64,000 nucleotides of DNA from Neptuniibacter caesariensis (lineage in GTDB: Bacteria > Pseudomonadota > Gammaproteobacteria > Pseudomonadales > Balneatricaceae), in NCBI RefSeq assembly GCF_000153345.1, contig NZ_CH724126.1, positions 470,493 through 534,492 of the forward strand, read 5' to 3'. A model generated the notes under the pieces. The model worked only from the letters and a program-made list of their open reading frames with translations. It ran no database searches and was not told the DNA's origin. Below, piece after piece: positions 20,542 through 26,576 of the stretch. The translations under genes and the position numbers were made by a program. Every line of letters begins with the position of its first letter. The stretch's first letter is position 1.

Positions 20542-20796
20542 ATGATCAATCCGCAGTTGATTGAAGGACTGACAGAGCAGTTTACGCAGCTCGTTTCAGG
20601 TGAAACCAAACTTCCAGGCCAGGACTCTGTTAAGGATCAGATCCGGGTCATGTTACAAGGGACATTTGATCGTCTTGATCTGGTGTCACGTGAAGAGTTT
20701 GATGCACAAAAAGCGGTCTTGCTTCGTACCCGTGAGAAAGTAGAGCAGTTGGAAGCTCAATTGATTGAGCTGGAAAAGAGTATCCGCGACCAATAA
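20542..20796 (+). CDS. ubiK: UbiK/YqiC family ubiquinone biosynthesis accessory factor
   Basis: Protein of 84 residues of the BMFP/YqiC family, an accessory factor of the soluble ubiquinone biosynthesis complex that works with UbiJ. An amphipathic N-terminus (INPQLIEGLTEQF) is followed by a C-terminal coiled coil (about residues 50-82, REEFDAQKAVLLRTREKVEQLEAQL), both family hallmarks. It is followed by a PAS-GGDEF-EAL gene and comM; ubiK (yqiC) next to comM (yifB) is common in gammaproteobacteria. Confidence 0.88.
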   Translation: MINPQLIEGLTEQFTQLVSGETKLPGQDSVKDQIRVMLQGTFDRLDLVSREEFDAQKAVLLRTREKVEQLEAQLIELEKSIRDQ

Positions 20797-20826
20797 GTGG
20801 GCCTTAGGATCTGGATTGAGGTTTTG

Positions 20827-22473
20827 ATGAGCGAAATTGAACAGCAGTTGTTTCGGGGATCGCCTCAAGCGATCATGGTCACTGATCTGGATAATTGTAT
20901 TATCCAGACGAATCCTGCTTTTGAAAAGATAACTGGATATACCTTTGCTGAAGTTGCAGGTGAAAACCTCAGTAAGCTGGGGGCAGGTCATCTCAACGAA
21001 GGCTTCTATGAAACGGTATGGCTTACCCTGAGTAATGAGGGGAGCTGGCAGGGAGAGATCTGGAATAAGCATAAAGACGGATCAGTCTATCCTTGTTGGT
21101 ATAGCATTGTGACCCTTCAGGACCAGAGCGGGAATGTGTCTGGTTACATCACTCAATTCTTTGATTGCAGTGCCCTTAAATCCTCTGGACAGTCTCTAGC
21201 TCAGGCCGCTCAATATGATGAGTTAACCCATCTGCCTAATTGGGAGATGTTCGAAGGTTTGCTCTCAGCACGTCTGGAAAAGTGTAAAGCGAATGATGAA
21301 CAGCTAGCGGTGATGCTAGTGGATCTGGATCGTTTTAAATGGATCAATGACAATCTGGGCCGAGCAGTAGGTGACAGCCTTTTGCAAGAAGTTGCCCGTC
21401 GCCTGGGCTCAGTGGTTCGTGGTGAAGATGCCCTGGCCCGTTTGAGCAGCGATGAATTTGTCATGATGTTGCCTTGTGTGGACGGTGTTGAGGCTGCAAT
21501 AAAGGTCGCGCAACGGGTTGTTGATCAGCTTACACACGGTATCTTTGTCGATCACCGAGAGATATTTATTAGTGGTAGCGTAGGGATCTCGGTGTTCCCG
21601 CAGCATTCCGGTCGCGGCAAAGATCTGGTTAAGAAAGCCGATGTGGCGATGTACGCTGCCAAGCAGGGTGGGCGCAACACGTTTCGTGTCTACAGTGAGC
21701 TAATGGAGCGCAGCAAAGGGCCGCAGATTCTTCGTGAAGAGGACCTGACAAAAGCCTTGGTGAGTGGTGACATACAGATGGGCTTTATGCCTGTTTATAG
21801 TATCTACAGTCATCAGGTCGTAGCAGTCCATGCGCGTCCAAGCTGGACCCACCCTGAATTAGGTCAGATACCGTTTCAGGACTTCTCGGCACTATTGCAG
21901 AACCCTGAATCGATGTCTCAGTACGAGTTTTGGCTGGATAGCGAGCTTTCCGGGCTTGATGTTATCTGGGAAAAATTTCCAGGGCTGCGTTTCGTGTCTT
22001 TCCGCCTGGAATCTCAGCAGCTTCAGGGGAAAGAGAATATCCAGCGTTGGTTGTCACAGCTGAATCGTTATCAGCGCTCTGGGCAGATGATGATCGATGT
22101 CGATCTGAAAACCGCGATGGAGCGTGAGGGTGAATTGTTTGACCTGCTTACCAGCGATGCGCTGCTATCAGTGAGTGGTTTTGTTTGTCACAGCCCCTCT
22201 TTAGAGCACTTAAAAGAGATTCAGCCGGATATGATTAAGCTGGATTCAGACCTGATCTCGACCATGCGCACCGATGAGGGGCGTCAGAAAATCGTTGATA
22301 GTGTTCTGAATATGGCAGATAAGCTTGAGATTGAAGTGTTGGCTGATGGTGTTAGTTCGGCAGGCGCGCGAGGTCAACTAATGAGTCAGGGTTGTATGCT
22401 GATGCAAGGGCGCTATTTTGGCATGCCATTGACACTGCAGCAGCTACTGGACCATCTTGCCGTAGAGCATTAA
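20827..22473 (+). CDS. PAS-GGDEF-EAL protein with degenerate catalytic motifs
   Basis: Protein of 548 residues starting at the ATG at 20827 (GAGG 6 bases upstream), not at the GTG at 20797. A PAS domain (about 8-115) is followed by a GGDEF domain in which GGDEF reads SSDEF (RLSSDEFVMML) and an EAL domain whose EAL motif is replaced (HARPSW) and whose DDFGTGYSS loop is absent. Both domains are therefore probably inactive as cyclase and phosphodiesterase and may act as a c-di-GMP receptor or partner. It lies between ubiK and comM on the same strand. Confidence 0.82.
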   Translation: MSEIEQQLFRGSPQAIMVTDLDNCIIQTNPAFEKITGYTFAEVAGENLSKLGAGHLNEGFYETVWLTLSNEGSWQGEIWNKHKDGSVYPCWYSIVTLQDQSGNVSGYITQFFDCSALKSSGQSLAQAAQYDELTHLPNWEMFEGLLSARLEKCKANDEQLAVMLVDLDRFKWINDNLGRAVGDSLLQEVARRLGSVVRGEDALARLSSDEFVMMLPCVDGVEAAIKVAQRVVDQLTHGIFVDHREIFISGSVGISVFPQHSGRGKDLVKKADVAMYAAKQGGRNTFRVYSELMERSKGPQILREEDLTKALVSGDIQMGFMPVYSIYSHQVVAVHARPSWTHPELGQIPFQDFSALLQNPESMSQYEFWLDSELSGLDVIWEKFPGLRFVSFRLESQQLQGKENIQRWLSQLNRYQRSGQMMIDVDLKTAMEREGELFDLLTSDALLSVSGFVCHSPSLEHLKEIQPDMIKLDSDLISTMRTDEGRQKIVDSVLNMADKLEIEVLADGVSSAGARGQLMSQGCMLMQGRYFGMPLTLQQLLDHLAVEH

Positions 22474-22516
22474 CAGAACGAAAACCTATTTATAAATCTT
22501 CCAGGGACGGAAGCTT

Positions 22517-23179
22517 ATGTCATTAGCCGTTGTCTTAACCCGGGCGCTGGTGGGCATTGATGCCCCTCAGGTCACGGTCGAAGTCCACCTTTCTGGTGGT
22601 TTACCCAGTTTCTCTATTGTTGGCTTGCCTGAAGCGGCGGTAAAAGAGAGTCGCGAACGCGTTCGTAGTGCGTTAATCAATTCCGGTTACGATTTTCCTC
22701 AGCGACGTATAACTGTAAATCTTGCTCCAGCCGATCTGCCTAAAGAGGGAGGTCGCTATGATTTGGCGATTGCGGTGGGGATCCTTGGCGCGAGTGGTCA
22801 GTTGCCCTGTAAGCATCTATCTCATATGGAGCTGTTGGGTGAGTTAGCGCTGTCCGGTGAATTACGTCAGATTAACGGTATTTTGCCTGCAGCGATGGCC
22901 TGCCGCAAAGCCGGGCGCTCTTTACTGTTACCGGAAGGAAATCAGGCCGATGCTTTGCTGACCAGTCAGCTTAAAGTGTTCCCTGCAAAACACCTGTTGG
23001 AGGTCTGCGCTCATCTAAAAGGGGAAACGCTTATCTCAGAGGCCGTGCGCAGTGATGAGCCTGGTGTGCTGCCAGACTATCCGGATCTGCGTGATGTTAG
23101 GGGTCAGCAACAAGCCAAGCGGGTATTAGAGATTGCTGCAGCAGGGCAGCACAATGTACTTATAGTTAGCAACCATTGA
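22517..23179 (+). pseudogene. comM: comM (yifB), 5' part, interrupted by the mobile element
   Basis: N-terminal portion of ComM, the Mg-chelatase-like AAA+ helicase that promotes branch migration during natural transformation. The host-derived part ends at about 23160; the frame then reads six more codons of element sequence to the TGA at 23177. The Lon-like N-terminal domain is intact (VEVHLSGGLPSFSIVGLPEAAVKESRERVRSAL), and the linker DVRGQQQAKRVLEIAAAGQHN is present up to the codon before the P-loop. Joining 22517-23160 to 33116-33983 gives 504 codons including stop, close to the usual ComM length. The truncated product lacks the ATPase. Confidence 0.95.
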
Positions 23180-23183
23180 ACCC
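23142..23183 (+). other. attL: left junction of the comM element
   Basis: Host comM sequence passes into element sequence here. Lining the left and right junctions up at an offset of 9,955 bp gives matches CAAT (23152-23155) and CT (23159-23160) in register. The element-side arm is ACCATTGAACCC (23172-23183), inverted at the right end. The CT core leaves nearly equal 10- and 11-base spacers in the rebuilt attP, so I favour CT at 23159-23160 as the crossover; CAAT remains possible. Confidence 0.75.
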
Positions 23184-23308
23184 TTGAAGTTGTTGTCAGC
23201 TATCATGATCTTCAACGTCATTTTTTAAGAATAGAGATAGCTGTTGAAAGAGTATAAAAAATAGGCAATTATAAGTATTCATCAGAATTAAACGACAAGG
23301 AAATTGGC

Positions 23309-23503
23309 ATGCAAACAACTACTCGAAACTACGAACAAGATGCTCATAAGTCTTTTCTTATCAGTAAGCAAAATAAGTTATCTGAGCTAGAAGAGCTATC
23401 AGGTTCAGTAGAAGATTTGGATCAGTCAGACTTGACATTGAAGTATACGGTTGCTGGTGGGATAGATGGTACGTCTGTATGCTTTCATTCTGACAAAAAT
23501 TAA
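23309..23503 (+). CDS. 64-residue peptide with Gly-Gly site, RiPP-precursor-like
   Basis: Unrecognised small protein with a good ribosome site (AAGGAA, 6 bases before ATG). The N-terminal 40 residues are charged and leader-like (SKQNKLSELEELSGSVEDL), then LTLKYTVAGG, then a 13-residue tail IDGTSVCFHSDKN with single Cys and His. A Gly-Gly at 50-51 resembles leader cleavage sites of peptidase-containing exporters. It ends 3 bases before a 2OG-Fe(II) oxygenase that lacks its own clear ribosome site, so the two are translationally coupled. Reading it as a precursor modified by the oxygenase is inference; no exporter or protease is on the element. Confidence 0.6.
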   Translation: MQTTTRNYEQDAHKSFLISKQNKLSELEELSGSVEDLDQSDLTLKYTVAGGIDGTSVCFHSDKN

Positions 23504-23506
23504 GCA

Positions 23507-24079
23507 ATGAGTACTGCTCCTACAAGAGTCATTGAAATAGATAATAAGAAGATTTATATCTTTGACGATATAGCAGATAAAGATCAAATCAGAAGGTTTT
23601 CGCACTCACTAGAGATTGCTAACTACTCGTGTATCCAAGCGAACGATATTAGTACCAAAGAGCATAAAGAATGGGTTGCAGGTTTTGATATATCAGACAT
23701 GGAAGATCACTGGTTATTTCGTTTCTGTAGTAAAGTAACCTCTGACTTACGTGGCTCGGATTATTACTGTGGTACTGCATTTGCGAACGCTTTTTCCTAT
23801 GGAAGTATCGCATTCCCCCATACCGATTCGGGTCAGTCCGATGATGCAGAAGGTGACCTTACTTTTTTGTATTTCGGAAATCATGAGTGGGATACAAAAT
23901 GGGGGGGAGAGCTAATGCTGTATGATGATCAGTTAGAACCATTAAGTTGTGTTGGTGTAAAACCAGGACGCTTGGTTTGCTTTGCTGGCGATGTAATACA
24001 TAAAGCTGGTATCCCCAGTAGACAGTGTTATAGCACGAGATACACATTTTCTCTTCGATTTTATCCAAGTTTAACTTAG
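23507..24079 (+). CDS. 2OG-Fe(II) oxygenase (prolyl-4-hydroxylase-like)
   Basis: Double-stranded beta-helix dioxygenase of 190 residues using Fe(II) and 2-oxoglutarate. The facial triad is visible: H105 and D107 in FPHTDSG and H165 in GDVIHKAG, with R178 in STRYTFSLRF as the likely 2-oxoglutarate ligand. FLYFGNHEWDTKWGGELMLY is the usual strand region of the P4H-like subgroup. There is no signal peptide, so it is cytoplasmic. It is coupled to the preceding 64-residue peptide, the most direct candidate substrate. A strong terminator follows at 24182-24210, making a two-gene transcript. Confidence 0.85.
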   Translation: MSTAPTRVIEIDNKKIYIFDDIADKDQIRRFSHSLEIANYSCIQANDISTKEHKEWVAGFDISDMEDHWLFRFCSKVTSDLRGSDYYCGTAFANAFSYGSIAFPHTDSGQSDDAEGDLTFLYFGNHEWDTKWGGELMLYDDQLEPLSCVGVKPGRLVCFAGDVIHKAGIPSRQCYSTRYTFSLRFYPSLT

Positions 24080-24181
24080 AAACTTTAGCAATAGGGGAAC
24101 TCACATTTATTTAATTAAGAAATTTTTATTCTATAAATGCCCCATATAGCTCTTCGGAATTGATTGTTTTGGGATAATAAG

Positions 24182-24210
24182 AAGCTGATATGTTGACATA
24201 TCAGCTTTTT
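24182..24210 (+). terminator. Terminator of the peptide-oxygenase pair
   Basis: AAGCTGATATG (24182-24192) and CATATCAGCTT (24197-24207) form a perfect 11-bp stem with a TTGA loop, followed by TTT (five T in a row counting the stem end). Confidence 0.9.
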
Positions 24211-24359
24211 ATATTGTGCTAGCATTGGATTCTTAAACTTTAATGCTTGATAAAAACCGAACCAAGAGAAAATCCAGTACTTGCGTTGCTGAGATAAACT
24301 GCTGAGGCTGGTCGAGATTTTCTTTACTATTGTTGGGCAGAGAAGGATCTTCAGTCAGG

Positions 24360-24396
24360 TGGTTCCATAATATTATAATTAGCAACCTTTGAACCC
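24360..24396 (+). repeat. Degenerate internal copy of the element end (attP-like relic)
   Basis: 24373-24396 matches the left end 23160-23183 at 22 of 24 positions, and the match begins at the presumed crossover T. To its left, TGGTTCCATAAT (24360-24371) resembles the right-end arm GGGTTCAATGGT. The two arms are 13 bases apart here and 23 in the rebuilt attP, i.e. one helical turn shorter. This looks like a decayed junction between two elements or modules. Confidence 0.65.
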
Positions 24397-24434
24397 CTAG
24401 TTGAAAATTAGTAGATCTATCAAAACCTAAGCTC

Positions 24435-24463
24435 TTCAGTTCTCTAATATCCATTGATACTAT
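24435..24463 (+). promoter_or_regulatory. Candidate sigma-70 promoter of module B
   Basis: TTCAGT, 17 bases, TACTAT, with a predicted start near 24470 and the ribosome site GAGGG at about 24480. Matches to consensus are moderate (3 of 6 and 4 of 6). Confidence 0.35.
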
Positions 24464-24490
24464 GGGGTGATAGAAGCTTGAGGGATCAAG

Positions 24491-25297
24491 ATGAAAAAGG
24501 CAGATTTAAATGATCTGTATAAGGAATTTTATTTTCATGAACTCGATGTTAGGGAAAAAGTAACTAACAGGTTACAGCTGACTTTTGCCTTTCATGCAAC
24601 AGTTCTTACGATAATTGCTTATATGATGAAGACTTTGGATACAGAGGCTTCTAGCAATCTTGTTCTTGTTTTCTATGGAGCAATGATCCTCACAGTTGCC
24701 ATCCTGGCGCGTTCCATTTTCTTTACAGTGCAAGCCTTTTGGGGAAATACCTACACAGCCGTAGCTTCACCTAATAAGATCGAATCGTTCAGAAAAAGTG
24801 CTCTGGAGCATGAGGAAAAAATCAAGAAGTACAACAGCGAATTAGGAGATAAAGATAGGGTCGCATATAGTGCTGATGATGCGCTTTCGGATTATTTATA
24901 TGATGAATATGCTAAATGTACTTCACATAATATAGAGGTTAATTTTAATCGTGGAGTGTGGTTACACAAAGCAATAAAGTATTTGCTAATCACAGCTGTC
25001 CCATTAGTCATAGGTAGTGGTGTTTTCGTCGTTGGAGATATGGACGGGTCATCGCCACGAAAGGAAGTTCTGATAAAGCATTCGGCTCCTTTAAAAGTTG
25101 AAACCAGCTTAGGAGGAGTTGAAAGCATCCTACATGAGATAAAGGAGAGCTGTATGATAGATAATGAACAGAATCAGGGGCAAGGTCATGGTCAAGGGAC
25201 TAGTCAGCCTACACCACCTCCTGCTCCTGAGCCGCCTGAGCCTAGAAATATAATTGAAAGTGATCAGCCGCCAGTTTCACTTGATAGGGACTCATAG
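24491..25297 (+). CDS. Three-TM membrane protein with proline-rich C-terminal tail
   Basis: Unrecognised membrane protein of 268 residues. The N-terminus LNDLYKEFYFHELDVREKVTNRLQL runs into TM1 (about 30-46); TM2 is about 56-80, a charged helical loop about 95-150, and TM3 about 166-187. A long polar tail follows with QNQGQGHGQG and then a proline-rich stretch ending PPEPRNIIESDQ. The architecture resembles small TM effectors such as SLATT-like proteins found beside SLOG/DprA-fold proteins in conflict systems, but I see no diagnostic motif. The ribosome site is GAGGG. The stop lies one base from the next micropeptide ATG, so this starts a coupled operon. Confidence 0.75.
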   Translation: MKKADLNDLYKEFYFHELDVREKVTNRLQLTFAFHATVLTIIAYMMKTLDTEASSNLVLVFYGAMILTVAILARSIFFTVQAFWGNTYTAVASPNKIESFRKSALEHEEKIKKYNSELGDKDRVAYSADDALSDYLYDEYAKCTSHNIEVNFNRGVWLHKAIKYLLITAVPLVIGSGVFVVGDMDGSSPRKEVLIKHSAPLKVETSLGGVESILHEIKESCMIDNEQNQGQGHGQGTSQPTPPPAPEPPEPRNIIESDQPPVSLDRDS

Positions 25298-25298
25298 T

Positions 25299-25421
25299 AT
25301 GGCTGATGACAAGAATAAGCGGCGGGAACCACCTCCGCCGCCACCACCTCCACCATCGAGGATGATTCCGAATACCGTACAGAATGGTGATAAAGACAAA
25401 AAGACTAGGGAGAAAGTATGA
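25299..25421 (+). CDS. Proline-rich micropeptide 1 (40 residues)
   Basis: Tiny protein: a charged head (MADDKNKRRE), nine consecutive prolines, then SRMIPN and a charged tail (GDKDKKTREKV). It starts one base after the membrane-protein stop, with AGGGA about 10 bases upstream. Its TGA overlaps the next ATG. Its PPPSRMI matches PPEPRNI in the membrane-protein tail and PPPTRVI in the next peptide. Too short for most gene finders. Coding status is supported by tight coupling and the shared motif. Function unknown. Confidence 0.65.
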   Translation: MADDKNKRREPPPPPPPPPSRMIPNTVQNGDKDKKTREKV

Positions 25422-25522
25422 GTTCTAATAAACCTAGTGCGCCTAAGCCTCCAGCAGCGCCACAGCCTCCGCCAACAAGAGTAATTAAAGATAACGGTGG
25501 CGGTAAGAAAACGTCTAAATAA
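25418..25522 (+). CDS. Proline-rich micropeptide 2 (34 residues)
   Basis: MSSNKPSAPKPPAAPQPPPT then RVIKDNGGGKKTSK. It overlaps micropeptide 1 in an ATGA junction and has a strong ribosome site (AGGGAG, 6 bases upstream) inside that gene. It carries the same motif as its two neighbours, a proline run followed by [ST]-R-x-I and a basic/Asn-Asp tail. It is followed 3 bases later by a terminator. Probably a paralogue of micropeptide 1; could be a ligand, regulator or substrate of the downstream enzymes. Confidence 0.65.
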   Translation: MSSNKPSAPKPPAAPQPPPTRVIKDNGGGKKTSK

Positions 25523-25525
25523 ACG

Positions 25526-25558
25526 AAAGGCCCTTTTCTCTTGTGGTAAAGGGCCTTT
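25526..25558 (+). terminator. Terminator between the micropeptides and the DprA-like gene
   Basis: AAAGGCCCTTT (25526-25536) pairs over 11 bp with AAAGGGCCTTT (25548-25558). It begins 3 bases after micropeptide 2 and ends 28 bases before the DprA-like ATG, so downstream genes need read-through or a promoter of their own. A TTGAAT-N17-TATAGA match (25557-25585) overlaps its end but would place transcription start at or after the ATG. Confidence 0.75.
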
Positions 25559-25586
25559 GAATAGGTTTGGTCAGTAGATTATAGAT

Positions 25587-26564
25587 ATGACGAATCAGGA
25601 TTATTGGCGCAATGAAACAGTAGCTTTTCTTGCCTTGTCTGAACTGAAAGGAGTTGGTTATTGGACGCTGTATAAGCTGTCATGTAAAAACATTAGCTTC
25701 AAAAAAATCCTGAAAGAGTATACGAAAGAAGAGCTTGAATCTCTTCTGGGAATCAAGATTAAACTACCATCTGACACGGGCTGGGACGAATTTTGTATAG
25801 CTCTTTGGGAAAGTGGTATTGAAGCACTAAGATCTTTGCATGCTCAGAAAGTACTTATGATCTTTCATGATCAGGACTCTTTTCCTGAGAGCTTAAAGGA
25901 TCTCGCTGATGGGCCACGATGGCTGTTTGTTCAAGGCAAACTAGAGAATTTAAGTAAAAAGTCTGTTGCTGTTGTTGGTACAAGAAAGCCAACAGATGAT
26001 GGAGTTTTTCTTACAAAGTACTTTGTTGCCGCTTTGAGTGAACATTCGTTACTTACGGTAAGTGGCTTGGCTTATGGAATAGATCAAATAACACACTTAG
26101 AGTCTTTACGTTATGGAATACCAACAGTTGCTGTTTTAGGCACAGGGATTCTACAAAACTATCCTAAAGGTTCCGAAGAGATCAGGCTTCGTATTGTCTC
26201 AGAAGGTGGGACTATCGTGTCTGAATACTTGCCTAATCAAAGTTATAGCGGTGAAAACTTTGTTCGAAGAAATAGAATTCAAGCCGCTCTTTCGACATTT
26301 GTTGTACCTGTTGAATGGAAGATAAAAAGTGGTACAGCTCATACAGTTGAGTTTGCTAATAGATATCAGAGGAAAATTATTAATATTTTTCTCCCTTCGA
26401 CCTATGGATTGAGAGAGGAATTATCTTTCTCTGAGTCGAAATACAACGCCATATCAGTGGAAATCCCAAAAGAGCATGCAGTACTAAAGGACTTGCTTCA
26501 GGGGGATCACGCATCCTCACAAAAACTGTTATCTGGTGGGCATCAAACAGAACTGGAACTTTAA
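25587..26564 (+). CDS. DprA/SMF-family (SLOG-fold) protein
   Basis: Protein of 325 residues. The N-terminal helical region resembles the HhH/SAM part of DprA (VAFLALSELKGVGYWTLYKL, about 12-31). The Rossmann-like core has VAVVGTRKP (127-135), SGLAYGID (159-166), GTGILQNYP and FVRRNRIQAALS (225-236), the DprA signature. The usual C-terminal winged helix is not evident; the end is a short polar tail. No ribosome site is visible before the ATG. A HAD-PRTase follows after 12 bases. Because of the gene context I regard this as a nucleotide- or DNA-binding sensor of a conflict system rather than the housekeeping transformation DprA. Confidence 0.85.
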   Translation: MTNQDYWRNETVAFLALSELKGVGYWTLYKLSCKNISFKKILKEYTKEELESLLGIKIKLPSDTGWDEFCIALWESGIEALRSLHAQKVLMIFHDQDSFPESLKDLADGPRWLFVQGKLENLSKKSVAVVGTRKPTDDGVFLTKYFVAALSEHSLLTVSGLAYGIDQITHLESLRYGIPTVAVLGTGILQNYPKGSEEIRLRIVSEGGTIVSEYLPNQSYSGENFVRRNRIQAALSTFVVPVEWKIKSGTAHTVEFANRYQRKIINIFLPSTYGLREELSFSESKYNAISVEIPKEHAVLKDLLQGDHASSQKLLSGGHQTELEL

Positions 26565-26576
26565 AAGGACATTATA

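Larger units (their letters stand above)
24080..24490. other. Intergenic region with terminator and relic element end
   Basis: A gap of 411 bases. It holds the terminator at 24182-24210, the attP-like relic at 24360-24396 and a candidate promoter at 24435-24463. A minus-strand open frame at 24233-24454 (73 codons) spans the relic and lacks a ribosome site; I do not call it a gene. Confidence 0.6.

Noticed and set aside
24233..24454. Minus-strand 73-codon frame in the 24080-24490 gap
   Set aside because: No ribosome site, spans the attP-like relic, no recognisable family.
23507..25522. Prolyl-hydroxylase-like oxygenase acting on the proline-rich micropeptides
   Set aside because: Attractive, but the two modules are separated by a strong terminator and a relic element end, so a shared function is not supported; the 64-residue peptide is the closer candidate substrate.
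25587..26564. DprA-like gene as the host's transformation DprA, compensating for the lost comM
   Set aside because: It lies on the mobile element next to a PRTase, lacks an obvious C-terminal winged helix, and DprA and ComM act at different steps.
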